Counted from the stretch's first letter, positions 42,834 to 59,714 are shown. The stretch: 64,000 bases of DNA from Procambarus clarkii (GCF_040958095.1 NC_091193.1:26769602-26833601), one strand, 5' to 3'. Translations and numbers: made by a program. The notes: generated by a model from the letters alone, not told the origin.

Positions 42834-43245
42834 CTTCTTCAAGACAATCTACGTAACGTTCGTAAGACCATCACCAGAATATGCAGCACCGGGATGGAAT
42901 CCACATCTTGTGAAGCATAAAGACAAAATTGAGAAAGAACAAACTTTGCAATGAGATTAGTGTCAGAGCTAAGAGGGTGAAGCTATGAAAATAGGCTAGT
43001 GGAATTAAATATCACAACCCTACAGGATAGAAGGAACAAAGGGGATATGATCACAACATACAAGATACTGAGGGGAATAGATGATGTGGACAAGGATAGC
43101 CTCTTCACATTGAGAGAAAACAGTACAAGAGGACACAGGTGGAAGCTGGAAACACAAATGAATCGAAGGAATGCAATAAAATACTTGTATCCTTAACAGA
43201 AAGTCAACAAGTGAAATGCTGTGAAAGAAGAAGTCGTGGAACACC
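42834..43245 (+). pseudogene. CR1-like LINE 3' tail (plus strand)
   Basis: TIYVTFVRPSPEYAAPGWNPH and then MELNITTLQDRRNKGDMITT, TRGHRWKLETQMNRRNA (42,999-43,196), with frameshifts and a stop near the end. It is a more diverged member than the minus-strand copy next to it. Confidence 0.85.
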
Positions 43246-43274
43246 TCCGTTCACATCCCCGATTCGACCAAGAA

Positions 43275-45205
43275 TTCGAACGTCTTAGTAATTATAATAC
43301 AATGCACCAGTTCGCGGTAGACTTAATGACATCATACAATACGTTCGTGAACACCAAACTGACATCATAATGCTACACGAGACTCTGGTGGGTGATGACT
43401 TCAACCCAAGGTTCATCGGTTATCAAAAGTTTCCCATGCCCTCTGGGGACAGGAAACCGGGTCATATTACCCATGTCAGTAACAACATTCCCGCACAGAT
43501 TACTGATGACCTCCCCATGGGGGATGAGTATGAATCACTGAGGGTAACCCTTCACCTAAACAATAATGCCCTACATATAATCAACCTATATGTGCCACAG
43601 AACAAACTTGATCTTGGCACATTACCTGAATTTACTAACGGAGAACTTACCCTGCTGGTCGGTGACCTGATTGCCAGACACCCACACTTTGGTGCCAACT
43701 GTCATCAGCCCAATGTCAATGGACGGAAACTGTCACTCTTTGTCAGGGGAAATGAAAACCTTAGAGTCCTGAGTGGTGAACAGCCAACTCACCTCAGAGG
43801 AGGAAGATTAGACTATGTTCTCCTGCTGAATGCACAGGACACGGATGCCAGTACACACATTGTGCACAGTTTATGTAGTGACCATTGGGCACTGATTACC
43901 ACCGTCGACATGAGCAAGAGAAGGAAAGAGACAAATAAAAAAAAAGGTTATCACTAGAAGCGGGTGTGAGGCAGTACCTCATAAACAAGGTGAGTGACTG
44001 GTTCACGGAATACCAAATCCCAAAAGACATTGACACATTTGTTAATGACCTTAATCACCAAATTAATCACTGTCTCGGAGTTCCGGGCCGTACGCCTGGG
44101 CGAAGTAACCCGCAGAAGAAGACAATAAAACGGTGTGAGAACGATTACATAAAGAAGCTTAACGCAAATGTGCGAGACATGAGTAGAGAGTACCGGAGAC
44201 ATCCCACTGAAAGTAACCAAGAGTTGTTTAAAACTGTGTGTCAAGTAGCCAGGGAAGAGAAGATTAAAGAGCGGGAAAGACAATGGCTTGAGTTCACTAG
44301 CTCTATTGGACGGGAAACATCTGCAAGACAAGTGTGGGCAAAAATTCAGATAGCTAAGGGGGGCAGAGCCCGGCCTGCGGCTCACAAAGACCCCCAGGGT
44401 AAGGCTGAGGAACTAATCCACAAGTGGAGTGATGCAGCATCCTCCTCCTCCCTCCCTGCAGAAGTAAGCAGGGAACAGCTCCTGCGACATGATGACAGAA
44501 GAATTAGGATAACAAGAGCACTGTCTAGTGATGACGAGTATGGGGAACCAATCACAACCCAGGAAGTAAGGGGCGCTATGAAAGAGTAAAAGTACAGCAC
44601 CTGGTGAAGATGGCGTCACCTACGACATACTCAATGCTCTGTGTGAAGTGTCTGGGAATCCACTACTCCACCTGTTTAACAAGTCATTCCTAAGTGGAGT
44701 GTTGCCCACACAATGGAAACACGCAATAATTGTTCCCATACCGAAGCCCAATGACCCTGGTAATTACAGACCTATCAGTCTCGTGTCATGCACTTGCAAG
44801 ATGCTTGAAAGGATCATCCTAAACCGACTGTTGCACAAAATAGGCAGGTTGGGGGAGGGGGTCAATGGATTTGTTAAAAGACGAAGAATAGCAAATTGTA
44901 TAGGTAATTACCTGGCTAATGACACAGCCAAGTACTCTGTATTTGTTGACATCAAAGGAGCCTTCAACAAAGCACAGGGGATTGAAATCCTGGACGAGTT
45001 TGCATGCATGGGTGTCAAGGAGAGACTCTTGAAATGGGTTGAAGACTACCTCACATGAAGGAAAGCCAAGGTTTGCTTCAATGGAGCAGTCTCCAGAACA
45101 ATGAATATGGAACTCGGGACCCCCCAAGGTGGAGTCTTAAGCCCCACACTATTCAATGTACTTATGAACGCCATTGCAAATATTGATTTTCCGGAAGGAA
45201 CTGCA
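43275..45205 (+). pseudogene. I-group-like LINE: endonuclease and RT 5' half
   Basis: Endonuclease part (43,310-43,950): NDIIQYVREHQTDIIMLHET, HIINLYVPQNK, LTLLVGDLIARHPHFG, GGRLDYVLL and CSDHWAL, with the catalytic SDH kept. Linker 43,966-44,589 after a frameshift. RT: APGEDGVTYDIL, NYRPISLVSCTCKMLERII, VFVDIKGAFNKAQG (motif A), a stop at 45,056, then MELGTPQGGVLSPTLFNVLM. The frame enters the 27-bp satellite right after ANIDFPEG, before the expected YADD motif, so the catalytic core is incomplete. Two frameshifts and one stop make it inactive. The GTPQGGVLSPTLFN form suggests the I/R1 group. Confidence 0.9.
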
Positions 45206-48200
45206 CCACCACCACTGTACCCCCACACTGCACCACTGTACCCCCCACTGCACCACTGTACCCCTTCACTGCACCACTGTACTCCAACACTGTACCCTTA
45301 CACTGTACCACTACCACTGTACCCCCACTCTGCGCCAATACCACTGTATCCCCACACTGTACCACTACTACTGTACCCCCACACTGCACCACTACCACTG
45401 TACCCCCACACTGTACCACTACCACTGTACCCCCACACTGTACCACTGTACCCCTTCACTGCACCACTGTACTCCAACACTGTATCCCCACACTGTACCA
45501 CTACTACTGTACCCCCACTCTGCGCCAATACCACTGTACCCCCACACTGTACCACTACCACTGTACCCCCACACTGTACCACTACTACTGTACCCCCACA
45601 CTGCACCACTACCACTGTAACCCCACACTGTACCACTACCACTGTACCCCCACACTGCACCACTACCACTGTACCCCCACACTGTACCACTACCACTGTA
45701 CCCCCACACTGTACCACTACCACTGTACCCCCACACTGTACCACTACCACTGTAACCCCACACTGTACCACTACCACTGTACCCCTACACTGCACCACTA
45801 CCACTGTACCCCCACACTGTACCACTACTACTGTACCCCCACACTGTACCACTACTACTGTACCCCCACACTGCACCACTACCACTGTAACCCCACACTG
45901 TACCACTACCACTGTACCCCCACACTGCACCACTACCACTGTACCCCCACACTGTACCACTACCACTGTAACCCCACACTGCACCACTACCACTGTACCC
46001 CCACACTGTACCACTACCACTGTAACCCCACACTGTACCACTACTACTGTACCCCCACACTGCACCAATACCACTGTACCCCCACACTGTACCACTACCA
46101 CTGTACCCCCACACTGTACCACTACTACTGTACCCCCACACTGCACCACTACCACTGTAACCCCACACTGTACCACTACCACTGTACCCCCACACTGCAC
46201 CACTACCACTGTACCCCCACACTGTACCACTACCACTGTACCCCCACACTGTACCACTACCACTGTACCCCCACACTGTACCACTACTACTGTACCCCCA
46301 CACTGTACCACTACTACTGTACCCCCACACTGCACCACTACCACTGTAACCCCACACTGTACCACTACCACTGTACCCCCACACTGCACCACTACCACTG
46401 TACCCCCACACTGTACCACTACCACTGTAACCCCACACTGCACCACTACCACTGTACCCCCACACTGTACCACTACCACTGTAACCCCACACTGTACCAC
46501 TACCACTGTAACCCCACACTGTACCACTACCACTGTACCACTACCACTGTACCACTACCACTGTAACCCCACACTGTACCACTACCACTGTACCACTACC
46601 ACTGTAACCCCACACTGTACCACTACCACTGTACCACTACCACTGTACCCCCACACTGTACCACTACCACTGTACCCCCACACTGTACCACTACCACTGT
46701 ACCCCCACACTATACCACTACCACTGTACCCCCCACACTGCACCACTACCACTGTACCCAAACACTGTACCACTACCACTGTACCCCCACACTGTACCAC
46801 TACCACTGTAACCCCACACTGTACCACTACCACTGTAACCCCACACTGTACCACTACCACTGTTCCCCCACGCTGTACCACTACCACTACCCCCACACTG
46901 TACCACTACCACTGTACCCCCACACTGTACCACTACCACTGTACCCCCACACTGTACCACTACCACTGTACCCCCACACTGCACCACTACCACTGTAACC
47001 CCACACTATACCACTACCACTGTACCCCCCACACTGTACCACTACCACTGTATCCCCACACTGTACCACTACCACTGTATCCCCACACTGTACCACTACC
47101 ACTGTATCCCCACACTGTACCACTACCACTGTACCCCCACACTGCACCACTACCACTGTAACCCCACACTATACAACTACCACTGTACCCCCCACACTGT
47201 ACCACTACCACTGTATCCCCACACTGTACCACTACTACTGTACCCCCACTCTGCGCCAATACCACTGTACCCCCACACTGTACCACTACCACTGTACCCC
47301 CACACTGTACCACTACTACTGTACCCCCACACTGCACCACTACCACTGTAACCCCACACTGTACCACTACCACTGTACCCCCACACTGCACCACTACCAC
47401 TGTACCCCCACACTGTACCACTACCACTGTACCCCCACACTGTACCACTACCACTGTACCCCCACACTGTACCACTACCACTGTAACCCCACACTGTACC
47501 ACTACCACTGTACCCCTACACTGCACCACTACCACTGTACCCCCACACTGTACCACTACTACTGTACCCCCACACTGTACCACTACTACTGTACCCCCAC
47601 ACTGCACCACTACCACTGTAACCCCACACTGTACCACTACCACTGTACCCCCACACTGCACCACTACCACTGTACCCCCACACTGTACCACTACCACTGT
47701 AACCCCACACTGCACCACTACCACTGTACCCCCACACTGTACCACTACCACTGAAACCCCACACTGTACCACTACCACTGTAACCCCACACTGTACCACT
47801 ACCACTGTACCACTACCACTGTACCACTACCACTGTAACCCCACACTGTACCACTACCACTGTACCACTACCACTGTAACCCCACACTGTACCACTACCA
47901 CTGTACCACTACCACTGTACCCCCACACTGTACCACTACCACTGTACCCCCACACTGTACCACTACCACTGTACCCCCACACTATACCACTACCACTGTA
48001 CCCCCCACACTGCACCACTACCACTGTACCCAAACACTGTACCACTACCACTGTACCCCCACACTGTACCACTACCACTGTAACCCCACACTGTACCACT
48101 ACCACTGTAACCCCACACTGTACCACTACCACTGTACCCCCACGCTGTACCACTACCACTACCCCCACACTGTACCACTACCACTGTACCCCCACACTGT

Positions 48201-49405
48201 ACCACTACCACTGTACCCCCACACTGTACCACTACCACTGTACCCCCACACTGCACCACTACCACTGTAACCCCACACTATACCACTACCACTGTACCCC
48301 CACACTGTACCACTACCACTGTATCCCCACACTGTACCACTACCACTGTATCCCCACACTGTACCACTACCACTGTATCCCCACACTGTACCACTACCAC
48401 TGTACAACTACCACTGTAACCCCACACTGTACCACTACCACTGTACCCCCACACTGTACCACTACCACTGTATCCCCACACTGTACCACTACCACTGTAT
48501 CCCCACACTGTACCACTACCACTGTATCCCCACACTGTACCACTACCACTGTACAACTACCACTGTAACCCCACACTGTACCACTACCACTGTACCACTA
48601 CCACTGTACCACTATCACTGTACCACTACCACTGTTCAACTACCACTGTATCCCCACACTGTACCACTACCACTGTACCACTACCACTGTACCCCCACAC
48701 TGCACCACTACTACTGTAACCCCACACTGTACCACTACCACTGTACCCCCACACTGTACCACTATCACTGTACCACTACCACTGTTCAACTACCACTGTA
48801 TCCCCACACTGTACCACTACCACTGTACCACTACCACTGTACCCCCACACTGCACCACTACTACTGTAACCCCACACTGTACCACTACCACTGTACCACT
48901 ACCACTGTACCCCCACACTGCACCACTACTACTGTAACCCCACACTGTACCACTACCACTGTACCCCCACACTGCACCACTACTACTGTAACCCCACACT
49001 GTACCACTACCACTGGACCACTACCACTGTACCCCCACACTGCACCACTACCACTGTATCCCCACACTGTACCACTACCACTGTACAACTACTACTGTAT
49101 CCCCACACTGTACCACTACCACTGTACCACTACCACTGTACCCCCACACTGCACCACTACCACTGTATCCCCACACTGTACCACTACCACTGTACAACTA
49201 CCACTGTATCCCCACACTGCACCACTACCACTGTACCCCCACACTGTACCACTATCACTGTACCCCCACACTGTACCACTATCACTGTACCCCCACACTG
49301 TACCACTACCACTGTACCCCCACACTGTACCACTATCACTGTACCCCCACACTGTACCACTACCACTGCACCACTGCCACTGTACCCCTCCACTGCACCA
49401 TTGCA
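45206..49405. repeat. 27-bp satellite (CCACTGTACCCCCACACTGTACCACTA)n
   Basis: About 4.2 kb of units of 27 bp (nine codons, TVPPHCTTT), mixed with 12-bp CCACTGTACCACTA-type short units in the right half. Contains a longer internal duplication of period 1,272 bp (for example 45,785-46,519 against 47,516-47,791 and 46,582-46,993 against 47,854-48,265). Long frames here, on both strands, are not genes. Confidence 0.95.
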
Positions 49406-49680
49406 CAACAACACGTCCTGAAACTGTTTCGTTTCATATAATAAAATGTTTTTGTTTCCAGTTGGAGCGTTTATGGGGGATGTTGACCAAGCTCCCTGTT
49501 GGTGAGGGCATTGTGCTGTTCTCTGGGGGCTCCTGGAGCGTCACAGTTACCATGGGTCTCAGTCCTCTGCCACGGTGAACCCGGAACGAAGACCACTCCG
49601 CCACACCGCGAGCTATCATTGCTGTACACTCCCTCAAGAAACATTAGCGTGCAGGGTGTACTTACCCCAGGATACACAGG
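49406..49680. other. Short unique region with possible exon
   Basis: TTTTTGTTTCCAG at 49,448-49,460 is followed by TTGGAGCGTTTATGGGGGAT... and GTTGGTGAGGG (donor-like at about 49,498-49,506), an acceptor/donor pair around a 38-base segment. This is weak evidence for an exon; no protein match is recognised. Confidence 0.25.
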
Positions 49681-49900
49681 TGTGTAGCGGCAGTGTTTCC
49701 TCCGTGTAGCGGCAGTGTAGCGTCAGAGCACGGCAGTGTATCCTCCGTTTAGCTGCAGTGTATCCTCCGTGTTGCGTCAGAGTAGCGGCAGAATAACGGG
49801 AGTGTTGCGGCAGTGTATCGACAGTGTAGAGTCAGAGTAGCAACAGTGTAGCGGCGGATTAGCGTCAGTGTGGCGTCAGTGTGTGCGGGAGGGCTTCCTG
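49681..49900. repeat. Degenerate GTGTAGCGGCA repeat
   Basis: Irregular GTGTAGCGGCAGTGTATCCT / AGCGTCAGAGTAGCGGCA units, poorly conserved. Confidence 0.7.
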
Positions 49901-50380
49901 GTAGGAAGTAAGGCAGAGTCCGTCAGGTTAGGCTGTTATACCTGACACAGTTGCCAGCTAGGCTCGGAGACGCACCAGGCTACACCTATACAACTTAATG
50001 CATCGCCCTAGTATGGAAGACAGTGATCTGCAGTACGATACACCATAATGCAATCGCTGGGAATGATACAACACCGTGCAATACATCAGAATACAACAGG
50101 TCAAGGACCCTCTGAGCTAAATTGTCGCCTCCGGAGCTGGAACTGCCAAGTGAGGCTCCATCAAGAGCAAGATCATTACAAATACATTATCTCTGTAGGA
50201 CATAGAAACAACAAATACATTTTCCCTCTTGAACACGGAAATACCAAGAACAAATAACAGCAGAACAATGTGTTCAGGAACTTTGTGAAGGACGCGCTCG
50301 ACGACCAGCGGGAAAACACTTAAAGTTGGACAAGTTACCATGAAGTTGCTGTGAGAGTTACTCAGTTAGGACAACAAGTA
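49901..50380. other. Unique-looking stretch, no gene recognised
   Basis: A 69-codon frame at 50,048-50,257 has no recognisable domain. Nothing else is supported. Confidence 0.4.
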
Positions 50381-50383
50381 ACT

Positions 50384-51680
50384 TTGGGGCCACACGTAAC
50401 TTGGGGCCACAGGTAACATGAGGCCACAGGTAACTTGGGACCACAGGTAACTTGGGGCCTCAGGTAACTTGGGGCCTCAGGTAACATGGGGCCTCATGTA
50501 ACTTGGAGCCACAGGTAACTTGGGGCCACAGGTAACTTGGGGCTACATATAACTTGGGGCCACAGGTAACTTGGAGCCACAGGTAACTTGGGGCCACAGG
50601 TAACTTGGGGCCTCAGGTAACTTGGGGCCACAGGTAACTTGGGGCTACATATAACTTGGGGCCACAGGTAACTTGGGGCCTCAGGTAACTTGGAGTCACA
50701 GGTAACTTGGGGCTACATATAACTTGGGGCCACAGGTAACTTGGGGCCTCAGGTAACTTGGAGTCACAGGTAACTTGGGGCCACAGGTAACTTGGGGCCA
50801 CAGGTAACTTGGGGCTACATATAACTTGGGGCCACAGGTAACTTGGGGCCACAGGTAACTTGGGGCCTCAGGTAACTTGGAGTCACAGGTAACTTGGGGC
50901 CACAGGTAACTTGGGGCCTCAGGTAACTTGGGGCCTCAGGTAACTTGGGGCTACATATAACTTGGGGCCACAGGTAACTTGGGGCCACAGGTAACTTGGG
51001 GCTACATATAACTTGGGGCCACAGGTAACTTGGGGCCTCAGGTAACTTGGAGTCACAGGTAACTTGGGGCCTCAGGTAACTTGGGGCCTCAGGTAACTTG
51101 GGGCCTCAGGTAACTTGGGGCTACATATAACTTGGGGCCACAGGTAACTTGGGGCCACAGGTAACTTGGGGCCACAGGTAACTTGGGGCTACATATAACT
51201 TGGGGCCACAGGTAACTTGGGGCCTCAGGTAACTTGGGGCTACAGGTAACTTGGGGCCACAGGTAACTTGGGGCCTCAGGTAACTTGGGGCCACAGGTAA
51301 CTTGGGACCACAGGTAACTTGGGGCCTCAGGTAACTTGGGGCCACAGGTAACTTGGGGCCACAGGTAACTTGGGGCCACAGGTAACTTGGGGCCACAGGT
51401 AACTTGGGGCCACAGGTAACTTGGGGCCACAGGTAACTTGGGGCCTCAGGTAACTTGGGGCCACAGGTAACTTGGGGCCTCAGGTAACTTGGGGCCACAG
51501 GTAACTTGGGGCCACAGGTAACTTGGGGCCACTGGTAACTTGGGGCCACAGGTAACTTGGGGCCACAGGTAACTTGGGGCCACAGGTAACTTGGGGCCTC
51601 AGGTAACTTGGGGCCACAGGTAACTTGGGGCCACAGGTAACTTGGGGCCTCAGGTAACTTGGGGCCTCAGGTAACTTGGG
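50384..51680. repeat. 17-bp satellite (AGGTAACTTGGGGCCAC)n
   Basis: About 1.3 kb with CCTC, AGCC, AGTC and TACATATAACTTGGGG variants; the TACATATAA variant recurs every few units, giving a loose higher-order pattern. Frames across it (PQVTCGPKLPVAPSYL on the minus strand) are artefacts. Confidence 0.96.
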
Positions 51681-51688
51681 CCACCACC

Positions 51689-51768
51689 GGGCCCTGCCAT
51701 CACCGGGGATCGAACCCGGACCCTAGGATTACGAGTCCAGAGCGCTGTCCACTCAGCTATCAGGCCCC
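51689..51768 (-). pseudogene. tRNA-like (Thr-CGT type) SINE head
   Basis: The minus strand reads GGGGCCTGATAGCTGAGTGG, then ACAGCGCTCTGGACTCGTAA, then GGGTTCGATCCCCGG. The A box and B box (GGTTCGATCCC) are good and the T-arm pairs fully. The anticodon loop is CTCGTAA (anticodon CGT), but the anticodon stem has two mismatches and the acceptor halves do not align at the normal spacing. So this is a tRNA-derived repeat, not a working tRNA. It directly adjoins the 3' end of the CR1-like LINE. Confidence 0.7.
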
Positions 51769-51773
51769 TTTGT

Positions 51774-55604
<3,831 letters not shown>

Positions 55605-55990
55605 CTGTCACCAGTCTCTGCTCCTCTGCCTGTCACCAGTCTCTGCTCCTCTGCCTGTCACCAGTCTCTGCTCCTCTGCCTGTCACCAGTCTCTGCTCCT
55701 CTGTCTGTCACCAGTCTCTGCTCCTCTGTCTGTCACCAGTCTCTGCTCCTCTGCCTGTCACCAGTCTCTGCTCCTCTGTCTGTCACCAGTCTCTGCTCCT
55801 CTGCCTGTCACCTGCAGTCTCTGCTCCTCTGCCTGTCACCAGTCTCTGCTCCTCTGCCTGTCACCAGTCTCTGCTCCTCTGCCTGTCACCAGTCTCTGCT
55901 CCTCTGCCTGTCACCAGTCTCTGCTCCTCTGCCTGTCACCAGTCTCTGCTCCTCTGACTGTCACTAATCTCTGCTCCTCTGCCTGTCTAG
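55605..55990. repeat. 25-bp minisatellite (CCTGTCACCAGTCTCTGCTCCTCTG)n
   Basis: About 15 units, nearly perfect, one with a CTGCAG insertion at about 55,810. Ends near CTGCCTGTCTAGACAG. Confidence 0.95.
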
Positions 55991-56500
55991 ACAGAGGTGC
56001 TTAAGTTCTAAGGTGTTTAGATTCTGTTGGCGATTATTTGTATTTGTAGTACGTGGGTGAAGAGGCATTTACAGCGTTGTAGTTCGAACAAAAGTCGTCA
56101 GTGAAGCACTTGTTCCGGAAGTGTTCGGACGTCATCAGTGAAGTCGTGTGTAAACCGTTTTTCATTCCTTACGAGTGCCTGAAGATGTGAGGACGGGTTG
56201 CTGTAAATGGTTCACCACTCTGCTTCAAACACATATAATCACCAACAGAACGTAATCACCCAACATAATTTAACCTACACCTAACTATACGCTGAATTTT
56301 ATTGTATAATAATATAATTTATATATGAGAATAAATTTATTTTTATTACACATGTTGGGTAAACTGATTCGTGGGATTTATTTATTTATTTACAATTTAT
56401 TATTTTATTTTTACGTTAATTTATTTATTTCGATAACGGACTGTATGATGTTAAAGTGGACTGTACGAGTTAAATTTCCACAAATCGTTTCCTACACAAG
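55991..56500. other. AT-rich stretch, no gene seen
   Basis: Unremarkable, AT-rich from 56,270 on. No coding or repeat feature identified. Confidence 0.5.
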
Positions 56501-56501
56501 C

Positions 56502-56560
56502 GGGGGGGGGGGGGTGGGGGGGGGGGTTTGGGAGGGGGATATTATATATATATATAGTCT
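56502..56560. repeat. Poly-G run and (TA)n
   Basis: Two G runs of more than ten bases separated by T (56,502-56,527), GGGAGGGGG, then a short TATATATATA. G-quadruplex-forming by composition; such homopolymers are also error-prone in sequencing. Confidence 0.9.
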
Positions 56561-56659
56561 ATCAATCGAAATTATTGAGTGGTAAATATTCCCTATAATA
56601 TTAAAGACTACATAGATTAGTAAATAAAATGGGGAAGCCTTATCAGTATGGTAGTTTTT

Positions 56660-57233
56660 GGCCTGGACAACCAGATATGACGCGGATGATAACACTAACA
56701 TGGCATCCGACAGCTTCACTTACTTCACGGATGGGTCAGTAGACCAGCAGGGACATGAAACCGGAGCTGCAGTTAAAGCAGAAAACTCTGTATATAGTTG
56801 GTGGCTCTCAAATGGGTGTTCGACTTTACAAACAGAGATGCTAGCCATTCAAAAGGCTTTGGAACATGCTCTTGCTGAACACCGACAACATGTTATCATC
56901 CATACAGATTCGAGAACCGCCATTGAAACCTTGCAACAAGAACACATATGTGATAACATACATCTGATCACAAATGTCTTGTCATTCATGCACACACTCA
57001 AACGACAAGGCCGACGGGTACTTATCAACGGGGTGCCAAGTCATGTGGGACTAATAGGAAATGACATTGCAGACGAAGCTGCAAAACTTGCTACTAAGAG
57101 GGGAAATGTAGACATTTACATACCACAGAGTCTATCCCAGATGAAGAAAGTAATTCGAAACAGAGCAATGCGAATGATGTAGTGCCCACACCACAGCAGT
57201 TGCAACATCAGGATCTGCGGGTTTTATTTATTT

Positions 57234-57264
<31 letters not shown>

Positions 57265-57668
57265 TGCATATACAAGAATGTACATAAGGAATGTGAGGAT
57301 ACAAATATGGTGATTACAGTCTTGTAAAGCCACTAGCACGCGCAGCGTTTCGGGCAGTTTCGGGTTGGTACAAGAATTCAACCAACTACGAACCACTTAG
57401 TTTGATGAAAGGGAGCAGTAGAACAACAGAAGTACACTTACATCGCATCAGGCTTGGATACCCATGTGCATGGGAAATAGGCTTACAGGTTCCGGAAGAT
57501 GAGAGGAAATGTCAACACTGTGGAGGATTGCCCGACAGACCGCTGGAACATTATCTAACACAGTGCACAGTTACAAACCCGTTCAGATTTCACCTTAGAT
57601 TCAACAGAGCAGAGGAAGTTGTTAAACACATATGGCAAAATCTTACTGAAGCTTTATACGAGTCATAA
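56660..57668 (+). pseudogene. LINE RNase H domain and C-terminal CCHC finger (I-group-like)
   Basis: 56,700-57,181: SFTYFTDGSVDQQGHETGAA (RNase H D), LQTEMLAIQKALEHA (E), IIHTDSRTAIETL (D), then GVPSHVGLIGNDIADEAAKLA (H/N/D), a full RNase H core. 57,402-57,668 continues SSRTTEVHLHRIRLGYPCAW, CQHCGGLPDRPLEHYLTQC (finger) to a stop. Between them a SINE-like repeat (57,215-57,365) interrupts the frame. The RT and endonuclease are missing upstream, so this is a 5'-truncated copy, then split by insertion. The element end is marked by AAGAAGAAGAAGAA at about 57,765. Confidence 0.9.
57215..57365 (-). mobile_element. SINE-like repeat inside the LINE fragment
   Basis: (TTTA)n at 57,220-57,265, then sequence ending TAAAGCCACTAGCACGCGCA, GCGTTTCGGGCA. 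Related to 31,995-32,135. The GTTTCGGG(CAG)TTTCGGGTT context at its right end may be a short target duplication but I could not confirm it. Confidence 0.6.
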
Positions 57669-57789
57669 ATACTCATCCTCCGCCCAAGTAAAACAGAAAC
57701 AAGCATCACTTAGTGGGCCAGCCAGAGGCTTAGGGCCCGCGCAGGATTATCCCTGCTAAAAAGAAGAAGAAGAAGAAAAAAAGATAACA

Positions 57790-58680
57790 CTAAGTAATAC
57801 TCCTTGTAGGTGACGCTAGTGTCTGCCCATGTCACCTGTTGTATCTGGTAATTGTTACTAATTCTTCTTCCCCTTCAATTTCACCTGTCAAAGAGCATTC
57901 ACAATAATAATCGTAAACTGTATATGACAGTTACATCAGGGGAAAACATTGTAATTTATTAGATAAGATTTAATTAATAATTACCCTGTTTGGGGTAGCT
58001 CGCCAAGCGTTCTCACCGGTATACCCTGATCTACCTAACATTGCTGGCCAGGAATGACTAGATTAAACATGTTATCGTGTACAGAACACTTCCCATATTG
58101 TTGACGAAGCTGGGCTGATGATGGGAGCTGATTACCTCCCACAACACCGAGTCTTGAGGGAAGTAAATTCTGAGTTTTGTGGAGCTTCAGCGAGACGTTA
58201 ACGTTAATGTCTGCCGCCCTCCACTCTCCCTCCAGCAGCGGCTGTTCTCCAGATGCCTTTATCAAGAAGTCGGAAGAGGGGTTTTATTTAATTTGTTTTA
58301 GTTCTAATAATTAAGTTGGTTTAAGGGAATTGTTTTTATGATGTTTACAATCCATAAACTGATGTTTTAAGAAGAATTCCCAATATTATTAGCTGGAGAA
58401 TTTAATGGCGACATATGGCAATGATATCCCTAGTTTTTTTTCTGAGGAAAATTCCACTGAAATCTCGTTTTCTTTGAGTTAATTTGTCAATAGTAAATCA
58501 ACACAATATTATCTGCCTATTGTATTGAAAATTAGTCAAGGGTGTCGGTTTTTCCAACAACACAGAATGTTAAAACTGATGAATGCGTCTCAGTGAACGG
58601 CCGCCGCTCTAACGAGCCTGCGCTGAGGACAGGTTGCAGGAGACTATGTAGCGCGTTTGATTTCCCAAATCTTCAGTAAC
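57790..58680. other. Unique-looking stretch, no gene recognised
   Basis: About 0.9 kb without a repeat or known coding similarity. A 76-codon minus-strand frame (58,035-58,265) has no recognisable domain and no supporting signals. Confidence 0.45.
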
Positions 58681-58684
58681 TTTT

Positions 58685-58860
58685 CATGCCTCTTAGCTCT
58701 CGTACTAGTACTCAGTACTCAGACTTACCTCTGAGCTTTTTCCGCCTTCATTTGTTTTTAACGAAATATAGAGTATATGCTGGGGCTACATACTCCAGAA
58801 CTAGTCTGACGTACGTGGGAAACAGCGTTCTGAACGACTCCCTGTTCAGAGTTGTTTACT
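58685..58860 (-). pseudogene. Old CR1-like LINE fragment
   Basis: Nucleotide similarity to 42,535-42,715 (GCCTCTTAGCTCTCGTACTA, ATGCTGGGGCTACATACTCC, AACGACTCCCTGTTCAGAG), on the minus strand. The frame is destroyed. A very diverged copy. Confidence 0.75.
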
Positions 58861-58979
58861 GTACACGTGCACCTGGTAAGACAAATGGTGGAGGTTGTGA
58901 GGGAGCCAGACGACCATTCCTGCAACCCAACCACCGTGCACTGACACATTAAAACACTCAACAGTGCGGAAACTGGGGC

Positions 58980-59590
58980 CAGCACGCACACACTGGGTGT
59001 AACAGTGCTGGGAGGGTGTACCAGCACGCACACACTGGGTGTAGCAGTGCTGGGAGGGTGTACCAGCACGCACACACTGGGTGTAGCAGTGCTGGGAGGG
59101 TGTACCAGCACGCACACACTGGGTGTAGCAGTGCTGGGAGGGTGTACCAGCACGCACACACTGGGTGTAGCAGTGCTGGGAGGGTGTACCAGCACGCACA
59201 CACTGGGTGTAACAGTGCTGGGAGGGTGTACCAGCACGCACACACTGGGTGTAGCAGTGCTGGGAGGGTGTATCAGCACGCACACACTGGGTGTAGCAGT
59301 GCTGGGAGGGTGTACCAGGACGCACACACACTGGGTGTAGCAGTGCTGGGAGGGTGTACCAGCACACACACTGGGTGTAGCAGTGCTGGGAGGGTGTACC
59401 AGCACACACACTGGGTGTAGCAGTGCTGGGAGGGTGTACCAGCACACACACTGGGTGTAGCAGTGCTGGGAGGGTGTACCAGCACGCACACACTGGGTGT
59501 AGCAGTGCTGGGAGGGTGTACCAGGACGCACACACACTGGGTGTAGCAGTGCTGGGAGGATGTACCAGCACACACACACACTGGGTGTAG
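58980..59590. repeat. 42-bp minisatellite, first copy
   Basis: About 15 units starting CAGCACGCACACACTGGGTG and containing TAGCAGTGCTGGGAGGGTGT. Variants: ACCAGGACGCACACACA, and shortened units with CAGCACACACAC. Long frames on both strands (CAGTPSQHCYTQCV) are artefacts. Confidence 0.95.
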
Positions 59591-59714
59591 CCAGGCGTCG
59601 CCGCTCTGGACTCAGTCCAATACCTTCTCTTTCATTAGCGGTTAACGGAGAGGGAGATTTTTTGTACCTAATTGTTGTTTTCGGAGGTAGTTCGAGGACG
59701 ACCATTTCTGACCC
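59591..59714. other. Unique link between arrays, first copy
   Basis: About 124 bp, repeated without visible change at 61,588-61,711. Confidence 0.7.

Noticed and set aside
45101-47161. 686-codon frame that begins with an RT motif
   Set aside because: Only the first ~30 codons are LINE coding sequence; the rest is the 27-bp satellite.
51689-51768. Functional tRNA-Thr(CGT)
   Set aside because: The anticodon stem has mismatches and the acceptor halves are misplaced; better explained as a tRNA-derived SINE head.
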